NCBI GenBank assembly: GCA_003665825.1
Contig: QPFY01000004.1
Coordinates: forward strand, 930,001 to 994,000
Direction of reading: 5' to 3'
DNA: 64,000 nt
Origin: Microbotryum silenes-acaulis
Taxonomy: Eukaryota > Basidiomycota > Microbotryomycetes > Microbotryales > Microbotryaceae
Shown here: piece after piece, positions 33,402 to 43,806 of the stretch
Position numbering within the stretch: the stretch's first letter is position 1
How the letters are laid out: every line of letters begins with the position of its first letter
The notes under the pieces: generated by a model
Seen by the model: the letters and a program-made list of their open reading frames with translations, nothing else
Database searches by the model: none
What the model was told of the DNA's origin: nothing
Made by a program: the position numbers and the translations under genes

Positions 33402-35068
33402 ATGATCTGAATCGATCTGAATCGACATTCCAGTACGGTTAATCCTCGGACTCTGTTCTACCCAAACCATGAGAAAACAAAGAAGAGGACACCAGACGGA
33501 GTCGCTGTGCAACGCGGCCTGATACGTGCACGTGAGAAAAAGACTAAAAAATCAAACACAGCGAATCGCCACACATCCCCACTTCCTCTCCACCATCCCC
33601 ATCCTCGAGTCTGACCTGTCCCGCCGCATTGCCAGTTGAAGCAGCTGTTGGCAGCGGGTAACCATGCATGTTAGCAGCAGCTCGCAACTTTACGTTCGAG
33701 CAGAGGGAACTACTATTAGGTAGTCACACTTGGGGTGCATAAAACTCACTTTTTGTGGACAAAGTTGTTGATTCATCATTGATACCGGTCATGACGTCTT
33801 GCACTGCCGATTGGCGGACAAGGAAACTCCCTGTGACGCCAAATCCCGAGGTGGAGGTGGATGACGTAAGCAAGAGGTTGACGGTGTGGTGAAGGCGAGG
33901 TTGACGGTCAAGATCAAGGTCAAAAAAAGAGCAACATGAAATGAGGGTAAGTCAAAGGTGGAGGTGCAATGGGGAGGAACAGACGTAGAGGTGAAGGCAA
34001 GGGATCAAGGTGGAGGTGGAGGTGATTCGAGGTGGAAGCGAACGTGATGGCGATGGTGAAGGGTGAAGGGTGAAAGAAGAGGGTGATGAAGGTGAGTATG
34101 GTGTGATGTGAAGGTGGATGAAGATGAACGGGCATGCAAAGGTGAGGGTGAGAGCAAGGTCAGCCCAAGTCCGTCGTACGAGGTCGGGTCCGGCCGATGA
34201 TGGGAGCTGCGGTGGCGGTGGCGGTGCATGCTCGGAGGTGGGCACAAGCGGGACTGACCCGATACAGTGACAACCAGAAACCTCTCCCAAACTTTTTACC
34301 TCGCAAGACGACCAGGACTGCCGTGGGCCCCTCTTCGATCAAGAGCGTGATCGGAGGCTGGTGACGATCCGAGTCAAGACGAGAGGAGGGCAGTGGCCCA
34401 AGTCAGCGACGGTGGTACTTGCAACGAGTGGGAGGGGTGAACTCACGGTGGCTGATGGTACACTACTGCCGACTTCCACCACCTACCGCCTCGGTGCTGC
34501 GTCGATGCGCTAGTCGGTTACGGCCCAGTGGTGGAGGAGCCATGTGAGAGGTACTCATCAACGAAGAAGAAGGAAGAAGAGAGAGGTGAGCGGGGGGGGG
34601 GGGGCGCTTTTATACTCGCCCTGAGGCCAGGCTTGGCGCTTATCAAGCGATTCGAGAACAAGCTCTACGAGCTTGCTTCATCCGTGCCAATGACGCTAGC
34701 CCGCGCCGCCGCCGCTCGGCATCGCAGCTCCCTCGGCGCTGCGGTCTTCCGACGAAAGGAGACCTCGAGGTCACCCGAGGTCACCAAGTCGACCTGATTT
34801 GTAGCAGCAAAAATGAAAAAGCAGTGTTCTTGATGGTTGCAAAATGACACTCGTATTTTAACGCATCTGCTCATACTACTCTGAGTCCGAACGACCCATT
34901 ACTTGTGTTGCCCGTCCATGTCTCGGAGTCATTTTGAGGGGTCAGAAGATCGAGCTGATGAGCCAGGAGCGCGCCGGTCCCCGCCACGCGCAAATTGTTC
35001 ACGTCTGACGCGACGAACACCTCAGGTACTACCCTTTCACTCCCTCATCTTTCGATCTCTCACCGACC
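33402..35068. other. Gene-poor region with low-complexity DNA
   Basis: Between about 33850 and 34160 the plus strand is a purine-rich run of GGTGGA, GGTGAAG and GGTCAAG words. A (GAA)n tract followed by a run of about 13 G lies at 34558-34605. No coding region is supported despite short ORFs on the minus strand that merely mirror the repeats. Confidence 0.5.
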
Positions 35069-35187
35069 ATGACGATCGCACACGCACACAAACTGCTCGA
35101 CCAGGAACTTCTCACCGTTCCGGAAGCCCTTTTGGGTCAGCATCAAGACGTGCGACAGGCGTTGGTTTCGCTGGTAGGCACCGTCGA
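35069..35187 (+). CDS. Possible orphan first exon
   Basis: ATG at 35069 begins MTIAHAHKLLDQELLTVPEA, with a coding-like amphipathic composition, and runs to a good donor (GATG then GTGAGT) at 35188. Candidate acceptors downstream, such as the one after the (CT)n(CA)n tract at 35276-35320, lead quickly to stops. The rest of the gene is therefore missing, split or in an unrecognised exon. Function unknown. Confidence 0.3.
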
Positions 35188-35271
35188 TGGTGAGTCCGAA
35201 CCCGCCGTCGCTCATTGACTCGGTTAGCTCACGTCGATGCTCGTTCAATGCTCCACCCACCGATCAACACC

Positions 35272-35275
<4 letters not shown>

Positions 35276-35302
<27 letters not shown>

Positions 35303-35320
35303 ACACACACATATCCAGCT
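35276..35320. repeat. (CT)n(CA)n microsatellite
   Basis: A CT-dinucleotide run passes directly into a CA-dinucleotide run. Simple repeat. Confidence 0.9.
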
Positions 35321-35459
35321 CTCTACTAGTCGTGATTCTCAACGGCTCTACACTGTTCTCCTCCGAGTGGTTCTCGGTCGGCCGAGCGCGTGACGTATGG
35401 CATTTCGAATTTCAGCTTGATCTTTCGCTACACCTTTCACATTTTTAATAGCAGATCAA

Positions 35460-36125
35460 TAACGTGTGAAGATCTTTCCGTCCCTTGAGAGACCAAGAGA
35501 TCATAGACTCGGACTTTTAAGAGCGCAAATTAGCCGAAAATAGCGCACTAAGCGGACCCTCTCCTGTCGCTCTCCGTGGTTCCCCAGCGTAGTCGTAGGC
35601 GCCATAAGGATTTCTCGCAGCTGCTGGCTGGCTCGCCCTTTTTCATCTAGATGAAAAGTAGGAACTTGGGCGCCTATTACTACATGCGAATCCAGATAAG
35701 TAAGTCTTATGTAATTTACTCTTGTCAATATAATAAAGATATGTAACTTCCCCCCGTAAGGTAATTTGAGCTTTACGTGCCTCATCAGTTAAAAAAGTAT
35801 TCCCTTAAGAAAACTTTGAGATGGTAAAGGCTTTGTATCGCCAAACCGTTTAACAAAAGCTTCGTTGAAAGAAGTAAAATCAAAGGATGTGCGGGTTGAT
35901 TCGCGCTTCGCAGATTCCGCGGTTGGCTCGCTTCGGTATTTTTAGCTCCAAGCCCGCTGTCGTTCGTTCCGCAGCTCCGCCTTGTAATTCGTATAGCTGA
36001 CTCGGGTTCATGCTCGGATGCAGTGAAGGCTGAAAATCCTGCAGAAGGGTTTTAGTCGGCATTTCTACAAATATCCACTCCAGTCCAAGCTGTAGAGATC
36101 CTGCTCGAACGTTCCGCTTCAGTGT
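35460..36125. other. A+T-rich insert of foreign composition
   Basis: From about 35640 to 35885 the base composition is far more A+T-rich than the surrounding DNA, then passes into GC-cluster-like DNA (CGCTTCGCAGATTCCGCGG). No nuclear gene is visible. The look is that of mitochondrial DNA or an old LTR element, but no mitochondrial gene was recognised. Confidence 0.35.
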
Positions 36126-36262
36126 GGCGAAGGAGGTGTCAAGACCGTCGTGCTTGCCCCGGCTGGGAGAGTGGGGTCCCACTTTACCGTCTTCCCGAGA
36201 CGTTCGCGGGCGACCTCACGGAAACCTTCATTTACTGTAGCCACAGCCTGTTGGGATCGATT

Positions 36263-38288
36263 TCAGCAGATGAACTTTGCGTTCTCATAACTATCAATCA
36301 TAGGGTTGGACCCATCTCCAACGATCGTCATCTCCGTCTCCCCCCACCGTTCCAAGAACTCGCCGTGATCAACGACGCTCAACCCTCTCACAGTCCCCGG
36401 TCCTCCACTCGCGTTCAACGTCAAGGCTCGTCGAGGTGAGAAATAGGATACAGAGGTCAAGGTTGAATCAGAGTTCCGTAAGGGGGAGGAGAAGTGCGCG
36501 GGTGACATGACGAGTGAGTATAGGTCGCGCAAGAGATGAAAGTCGGTCGGGAAGAAGATGTCGAAAAAGCCCGGTTGGACGAGGTAGGTCGTACAGGCCA
36601 CCGTCTGTCATGCGGGAGTGAAAGCATCAGTAAAATTTGGACCGAAATGACTCCCAATACTGGCAAAGAATGAACGCACCTCCCCCTCGTACCGCGTCTG
36701 CACGACGGGTGCGTTGTGGCCCGGAATCGCATCGGGCAAGCTCGAAAAGTCCGACATGAGCAGCCGGTGCGCCGGGAACATGTTCCTCAGCACGTCGAGC
36801 AACATGAGCTGCTTGGTCGGCAAAAACTCGGGCTTTGTCAAGTTGGGGACAAAAGGAAGGATCGAATAGAGCTTGCGCAACACTGGCGACGCGGACATGA
36901 GGCGATTGAGGGAGGGTGAGGCACGCTGGTGCGAAGGGAGCCGAGATCGTAGTGAGGTATCGTCGGATGAGTGGGTCCGTGGCGGGCTCGTACAGTTCGG
37001 TGTAGTCGCCTGCCGAGTCGATCGAGACGATGCATTGGTACGGCTCGTGATCCTTTGTCGAGTATCGCACAACGTCGTGGGCGAAATTGTCCTACGCGCG
37101 AGACGGGAGGAAAAGGGTCAGGCCTGAACGTTCTCCTGCATGCAGGTTCCGAATACGCAGACTTACCAGCACTTCCATCGCCAGGAAGAAACAAGGTTCG
37201 GGGACGATACGCTCAAAATCGAAGATGCTCCCACCCAAAACCTCGACCTTGTCCTCATGCCCCTTGCGCTTCGCCGGACCCCCTTGAGCGGCTTTGGCAT
37301 CCCCTCCCGATGCCCTCCCCTTTTGTAGGTCCTGCAACCTCTCGCTGATCTCGACGATACGGTACCGTGTGCGCTCATAGACTTCGGGTTCCTCCATGGC
37401 GATGTAGTCGAGGATGTCGCCCATCAGGGTTCCGTTGCCAGCACCAATCTCGTAAATGATCAGGTCCTCGTACGGGTACAGGTTGAGCTTGTACTCGGCG
37501 ACGATGAAGCGTGCGATTGCTCTTCCGTACCATGGCTACTAGGAGGATGACAACATTCAGCGTCTTGATCAAGTCTCTCACATAGCACGAGATCAAGAGC
37601 TCACCTTGAACAGCTCGGTCGGGGTATGCCACACCTGTCTACCGGGCCCTCGCCCGACCACACCCGTGGCACCCGTGTTGAGCCCTTCGAACTCGCCATA
37701 CCGTCTCGCGATCTCATCCTCAAACTGAGCCGTCGTCTTCAATGAACCAAAGTCGAATCCCTCTGCTCTGGCACTAGCCTCATTGACGGCCTGTTTCCCT
37801 TTTCCATTCGGCGACGCTGCCGTAGAACCGACTCCTCCCCCTCCTCCTCCTTCCGCTCCAATCCGATCCGGATCAAAGATGACCGCCTGAGTCGAGAAAT
37901 ATCCATAATGAGGGTTATAAAGACAATCATCGATGAAATGCCTCGCGAGCATGCGCACCCTCCTCGGAGGGGTCCGGCGCGAAGCCAACTCTTTGGCCGT
38001 GACGAGACGATATTGACTTGCGTCCGGGTCGGGGGTGTCGTCGAAGGGATTCGAGACGTAGTTGTAGCGCGGTTCTCGGGACGATCGGGCTCGGAGATCG
38101 GGGCGTTGGCTTGATGCGGTCGTCGTCGAGGGGGATGTCTTCAAGGTTGAGTCGGATCGACGCTCCCAAGAGGACGGCGACGTCGTGGAGATGGACCGTT
38201 TGGACGACGAAGCACAGGTTGAAGTTGAACTCATGAAGCGCGTGCATGATTGTACCGCCTGGCAAGACTTTCTTCGCAGCGATGCCAT
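36263..38288 (-). CDS. Protein arginine methyltransferase NDUFAF7 / MidA family, mitochondrial
   Basis: SAM-dependent methyltransferase needed for assembly of respiratory complex I; in animals it methylates NDUFS2. Exons 37605-38288, 37167-37535, 36680-37091 and 36263-36604; about 601 aa. The N-terminus (MASLRRKSCQAVQSCTRF) is Arg/Ser-rich and probably mitochondrial targeting. Motifs: FIDDCLYNPHYGYFS, PWYGRAIARFI, the SAM loop YEIGAGNGTL, YRIVEISERLQ, FLAMEVLDNFAHD, LLMSDFSSLPDAIPGHNAP and GFFDIFFPTDF near the end. Exon 3 contains one base too many: the frame holding DPLIRRYL and the frame holding VLRKLYSILPFVPN are offset by +1 between about 36890 and 36950. No phase-correct intron explains this, so it is a real frameshift or a sequence error. 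Confidence 0.85.
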
Positions 38289-39699
38289 GATGATCGCGGG
38301 TGCTTGACCGGTCCGAGCACCGACTTGGACGCGGAAGGCAGCCAGCAACACCGAGTGCGTTGGAGCACGTCGGCTTGCAGCGACGCATTTCAGCTAACTT
38401 CAGCGCAACTTGAAGTCAAATGGAGGCCTGGTAACCCCTCATTTGACGCAGTTGCACATCAGTGAAATCCCGAAAGATGCGAAGCCTGCACTACACGGTC
38501 GGAAACACACCTTGGCCCAACTCAAATCAAGGAGAAAACCGAGCAAGCGAAAGAGAAGAATTGTTGGCAACCCCTGGCAGGTTCCCCAAGTCCCACGCCA
38601 GTGTAAATGCACGAGACCAGGCTCAGGTATCACCATCGAGCGGCGAGGTAGGCCGAGCGTATACATCGTTGACTGTGACACCCTCGTAATTCCTTTCCAG
38701 CACACAAGCGAAAGTGAGCTGGAGCTGCTCGCACTCATGGAATACCGAACACCTTGGGACGAAAGTTGGGCTTGGCTGCGTTGCGTATCTGTGTTGACGT
38801 CGAGGAATGATGGTTTTGTCGATCCCAATCCACGGAACGTGGCGTTGCCGACGTTTGTGAGAAGGGGCATCTCTTGGAATGTGGAAGATAATCGGGGGGT
38901 ATTTCTCGAAGAATACCGGCATCGTCGAGCTCGAAGTAGGTGTCTAGCTGCGAGGCCACCAAGGCAGCGAGCTGGAGTCGCAGACCAAAAGAGGGTCGCC
39001 GGGTCGAGAAGGGAGCGGTAGACTGCAGGTCCTCCAACCAGTGGCACTGCAACGGTGAGGCTCATACATTTCTGGCGCTCGGCGCTGTCAGGCCATGGAC
39101 GATAGTCGCATGTTTCGTGAGCAACCGACTCGCCGTCGATCACCTGTGCCAGTTTCCTCAGCGTTGCAGGCCCGAGGCGTTGGTTCATCTATTTGGAGAC
39201 GTCCACCTCCCGTAGGACCCCTTTCTCGGCTTCGGTTGACTCCTGACAATAATTCAAAGTTGATGAAGGTGTTGGAGTTTTGTTGCGGAGATGGACTCGT
39301 CGGTGTCGGTGTCGGTGCTGGCGGCGTAGGCGACCTCGGGGATGAGATAACCAGAGGAAGAGGGGCCCAGTTTGAACGCTCCCCTGTTGGAGGAGCGCGG
39401 GTGTGCCAGAACGCAGGAAGGATGTGATTCGAGTGGAGCTACCTCGACAAGAGCGTTTTTGTTTGACCCTAAGGGATCCCGCGTCTTCGTACTAGTACCG
39501 AGCCACTCGATAAACCAACTTTTCGGAGACGTCTTCGTCTACCGTGTACCGGAGGTCGTACAAGTTCCAAAACCCGGCCGAGGAAAAGTCAACATCGACG
39601 ACGAACGATACCAAGGAGCGCAACTATCTTAGGAGACGTACGCATGATCGTCATTGATGGAGAATTCTGAGACGTAGACCCTGGTTGGGTGATCCCGAT
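38289..39699. other. Intergenic; possible gene remnants
   Basis: Open stretches on both strands at about 38410-39220 (for example minus-strand LRLQLAALVASQLDTYFEL) overlap each other and match no family I know. They could be remnants of an F-box- or GT-like gene, but I cannot support a call. Confidence 0.35.
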
Positions 39700-40032
39700 G
39701 AACATGTCAGAACCCAATCATATCTGATTCTCTTCTAATCCTATTCACTTCTCATGCCACTATTTCACTCCTACTTTGCACTCCTTCTTTAGCCTATTAC
39801 CCTCGACGCCGGATCCCTGCGCCTGATTGAGACTCGGTTGACACGTTGGCTTGGGTTGAAGTCGCGCGCCTCACGAGCGCTCGACTCTCTTCCTTCTTCA
39901 TCCATCTTCCATCCTCAATCTTGCGCTCGTACTCAACCCCTTGAGTCGGGATCCAGTCCTCAATACTTCTAAAAGAACAGCCTTCACTTTGTTAGACCCT
40001 GGTTGGGTGTTCCCGATGAACAGCCTTCATGT
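39676..40032. repeat. Two-unit tandem repeat interrupted by an LTR
   Basis: The unit begins TAGACCCTGGTTGGGTG and continues TCCCGATGAACAGCCTTCA. Unit 1 starts at about 39675 and is split after GAACA (39704); its remainder resumes at 39975. Unit 2 starts at about 39993. Removing 39705-39979 restores a perfect neighbouring pair. Confidence 0.85.
39705..39974. mobile_element. Solo LTR, copia-like, with 5-bp target-site duplication
   Basis: 270 bp starting TGTCAGAACCCAATCATA and ending CAATACTTCTAAAA, flanked by GAACA at 39700-39704 and 39975-39979. A related copy lies at 48902-49178, so it is a dispersed repeat. The start and the 5-bp duplication are typical of LTR retrotransposons; the final CA appears mutated. 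No internal element remains, so this is a recombined solo LTR. Confidence 0.8.
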
Positions 40033-41129
40033 TGTTCAACTACTGGCAAAGCTCCGAATTCGGTAGCTTGTCATCCGCTTGCGACAGCGCAAGGACCAAG
40101 AGCTATTTTCTATTTGGATATTAATACCAGTTCGTGGGATCGCACGGCGGGTGCACAACGAACGCGACCGCCGACTGGTGCCTGGCACCACGGCTCACAA
40201 GTAATTGGGACTCAGAACACGAGGGCAGAAGGGGAAAACTTTATAGAGAAGCGTCTTGCTGGTGGGAATTGGGGCCAGCTGGAGCTTGGCAGGATTCATG
40301 ATGACTGGGCCAGGAATGAGGCGCCCCTGTCACGTGGTCCGCCCGAGGTGGTCAGGATTTTTACTACCTCTATATAAAAAAAGGTCGATCCGCGACCCAT
40401 GTACCTAAAATCGCTGTTTTTGTCTGTGTTGCGGGCCGGAGGGCCGCAAATGGTGAATGTAAAAATATACTGTTGAGTCTGCCGCACCTGCCTGTGGTAT
40501 CGGTGTCCCAACCAGAAGTCATGTACGACCCTTTCTGCATTTTCTAGACCATGAAACTCGAGCTACAGCCCGACTACGTTTTTTTTTCGATTTTTGACAT
40601 AGTAGGGAACTATTGAGCAGTTTGTGTAGGATTTAATGTACAGCAAGCGCGTGGGTTTGCATGACACTTCTTCTACAGAGCTCAGGCGTGGTCTCGCTGT
40701 CGTTGACGCGCGGGCGCAGGCGTGGCTACGCTGCGCGATGCCCCGTCGATCACGTGACGTATTCTTTGTATCCCGACACCGGTTTTAGGGGCTCAACAAC
40801 AACATGAGGTTCCAGGCGCTGTGAATACTCCCGCGCTGCTCTTTCTAATTTTCGCCTTTTCCCTCCCACTCTCATCGAATTTTCGTGACAACAGCGCCGA
40901 GTCTTTGGCGCGAGGGTAGCGCTGTACGATAGCGTACCGCCGTACCATGGGGAGACCATGGGCCCGCTGGGCGCCACGCTCCTCTCCTCTCCTCTTCGTC
41001 CCGCTCCGATCAACAGGATCAGCTCCCCGCGCGTAATGACAACAATCAACCGATCTTGGTATTGCGACCCGTATAAGCGTCCCCCGTACAGCTTTGTAGA
41101 ACGGACAGCGTGGTCAGCGCGAGGGCCCG
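40033..41129. other. TE-rich intergenic DNA
   Basis: No supported coding region. A TATATAAAAAAA stretch near 40371 could act as a TATA box. The 5' limit of the Helitron relic that follows should lie somewhere before 41100 but was not recognised. Confidence 0.35.
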
Positions 41130-42830
41130 ATGGCCGATCCGACGTTGAGCTCGCCCCACCACCACCTCTTCCTGCGCAGAGCAAGTGCACAGGCCTCGAA
41201 TCGCGCTCAAACCACTCAAGCCCCACGTTCCCACCCGCGACTACCTCGGCCCCAGATGGCCGTGTGTATCCACTACAAGGCTCGACACTGGGAGTGCGAA
41301 AGATCCAAGTCGACCGGACACTTCAGCACGTGCTGCTCGCAGGGCAAGGTGCAGCTGCCTCCCCCTCCCCAGCCCAATCTCGAGTATAGGCAGCTTCTTG
41401 AAGGCTCGGATAGCGGTCAGTTGCTCCGTCCAACAACATTCGTCTGCACTGTACTCACATGCTGAACTGTGCGACCCATCTTCACAGAAGTTAAAGCGTT
41501 CCGCGAGAACGCCCGGTCGTACAACAACGCGTTGTCATTTACTTCGCTCGCTGCCCACTGGGACCAAACTCAAGTGGACACTCTAGGACCTCCCGTGTTT
41601 CGCGTGTTCGGTCGCCTCTATCATCGACTCGGTGCGCTGATCCCTGCCGTGAATCAACGCCCAGCCTTTGCTCAGACATGGCTCATCGACCCGGCCGAGG
41701 CCACCGACACTCGACTTGGACCCGACAGCCCAGACAGTCGCATACAAAGATCTACGTTGACCAAGCTCGAGTCTAAGCTGCGTACCAACAATCGCTTTGT
41801 GAGGCTGTTTGCATTGAACAAAGCTCGCGCAGGTTGGAATACGGCCAAAGAGTGGATCCTTTGCCTCTGCATACCACTTGGCCGAGGCCGACACACCCAC
41901 AACCTTCCTACGTCAAGCACGGAAATGGCGATGCTTATCTGCGATTCCGACACCAACACGGGAGATCGTGGACCGCAAGATCGTATTCCTCAGGTGCACG
42001 GTGATTGATGTCCCGATGGTCGGCCCAAGTACCAAATCTTTAGCTCGATCCATCCGTCTGGGATGCCTCTCCGGTACCCACTACTCTTCCCCGCAGGGGA
42101 AGATGGCTTCCACCCCAACATTCCTCTTTGCGGGTTCAACCAAGCTGGGCCGCCAATCGCCAGAAGCCGAGAGCAGATCGACAATGGTGTCCACTTGGGC
42201 GAGGTTCTTGCCGGTCTTTGTCCGGATGAAGAAGACGAAGAGGAGGACGATGAGGATGAAGACGGCGAAGAAGGGGACGAAGAGAATGGTGATGGTGAAC
42301 GTAAGCGTCTTCGGCTCTTTCTCACGTGTTCCTTTCTGTTGAAACGCAAGCACAGACTGACATAGAATGTTTAAGCATCTAGGACTAAGGTCAAGGAGAA
42401 GGGGTCGAGGTGGATCAACTCGAGTCTCGCGTTCTCAATTCTTCGCATATTACTTGCACGACCTGCGATGACTACTTTTCAATCCCGCAATGCACCCAGC
42501 GTGTCTTCCTTGAGTTCGTCATCGACGGATACTCCCAAGTCGAGACCGATCGACTCAACTACATCCGGTTGCATCAAGAAAACCTCCGCCTCACCACGGC
42601 CCAAGGCATCACCGACGCTGTTGCCGACGGCTTGACCCCGTATCATATTGGACGTTCGGTGATTTTGGGCTCGACGTTCAAGAATAGCCCGCGGGAGATC
42701 ACGCAGCGTTACCAAGATGCGATGGCCTGCGTCGTCAAATATGGAAAGCCTTCGCTGTTCATCACGGTGACGTGCAACCCCGAATGGCCGGAAATCAAGG
42801 CTGACTAGGGCCGAACGACAAAGCATGCAA
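41130..42830 (+). pseudogene. Helitron relic: N-terminal part and start of Helitron_like_N
   Basis: In order: HYKARHWECERSKSTGHFS with a CC(S/L)xGKVQLPP motif (41260-41390); then, after an intron at about 41417-41488, FRENARSYNNALSFTSL, VFRVFGRLYHRLGALIP and PAFAQTWLIDPAEA; then after an in-frame TGA (about 42006) PLRYPLLFPAGEDGFHPNIP; an acidic DEED run; and, after a second intron, FLEFVIDGYSQVETDRLNYI, IGRSVILGSTFKNSPREI and KPSLFITVTCNPEWPEI. This matches the Helitron Rep/helicase N-terminal layout. It stops at 42808; a shifted NRPDLIARVLKAK follows and then homology ends before the HUH and helicase motifs. Confidence 0.8.
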
Positions 42831-43009
42831 CCGTCCGGATCTCATTGCACGAGTGCTCAAAGCCAAGTCCGGCAACAAGCAATGGGCAGGCTGTTTCAGT
42901 GATGAATGGATTTTGTTTCTTTGCTGTACTTCGTATTGTGTTTTCTTAACCTCTGCGCTGAAATCATGTAGACTGTTCGATTATCCTGCTATTTTTTGAA
43001 TTTCATCCT

Positions 43010-43050
43010 CCCGTTAATTTAACGGGTTCCCACTGGTATTTATTTACTAG
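43010..43050 (+). other. Candidate Helitron 3' end (hairpin plus CTAG)
   Basis: A palindrome with 8-bp arms (CCCGTTAA T TTAACGGG, 43010-43026) is followed 20 bp later by CTAG (43047-43050). Helitrons end in a short hairpin followed by CTRR. The spacing is longer than the usual 10-12 bp and the next base is A rather than T, so this is only a candidate. Confidence 0.35.
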
Positions 43051-43806
43051 ATCTCGTTTATTTATGTATCAAGCCTGGTCAGATATTCGCATGTTCAAGC
43101 GCGTTTCGCGGTCCGAGCGCGAGCGCAAAGCTCACCCAGGTCAATGTATTAGGTAGTGGAACAACACACCAGATATTAATCATGAACAGCTCTTATGGTA
43201 AATGTGAGGTCGTGAAATGACATGCAGCACCCTCGAGCTCACGAAAGCCCGGGGGTCGATTTCAGTCGTAAGAGCTGCTGGGCTCGTCCCAGCTATATGC
43301 CAATTCAACCACAGAATCTAACGTGCGAGGTCAGACGTTGTGAGACGACAGCCCGCTAGACCTTTAATTAACTCCGGGCCTGAGACAGCCCATCGATATC
43401 ACTATTAGTACCGCTTTGCCCTGCAATCTGGTGAGCGACCGAGTATTTCGTGCGATAGGCTGATCATAAACATTCGGTAGTGTACCAGATCCGACATATG
43501 GACGCGAGTGGGTTTTTGAGGATAGGTGCCGTATAGTACACGTCCGGCGCCTTTCGGCCGTGCAAATCTCGTGGCCCCAAGCGCGTCGCGGGGTGGCTCG
43601 GCGACGGCGTAGGCTGGCGCGTGCTTGGCACCTTCGCTGCGTCGCCCCCTCTGGCCTTTGTACTTACGGTCCTAAACCTTGCGAACCGCCTGGCGACGCA
43701 GTGAGTCCTCAGCCACTCGAGTCCATGCCCCCCTGCTGCCCACAGGATGTAGGATCCACCACTGACGCTGTAGCCGCCTTCCCCTCTCGTCGCTCACAGA
43801 GACGCT
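43051..43806. other. Upstream region of the 43.8-kb gene
   Basis: No supported gene. The in-frame extension of the following ORF back to 43560 is Arg-rich and probably non-coding. Presumably the promoter of the next gene. Confidence 0.35.

Noticed and set aside
35215..35448. Second exon for the orphan start at 35069
   Set aside because: Acceptors there give a premature stop or the wrong phase.
38439..39188. 249-aa minus-strand ORF
   Set aside because: Overlaps other equally open frames and shows no recognisable motif; not enough to call a gene.
40750..41226. 158-aa minus-strand ORF at the Helitron border
   Set aside because: Composition and overlap with the Helitron coding strand suggest a chance ORF.
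43560..43806. Upstream in-frame extension of the 43.8-kb protein
   Set aside because: Arg-rich, non-protein-like translation; the two-exon model from 43807 has good splice sites and matching phase.
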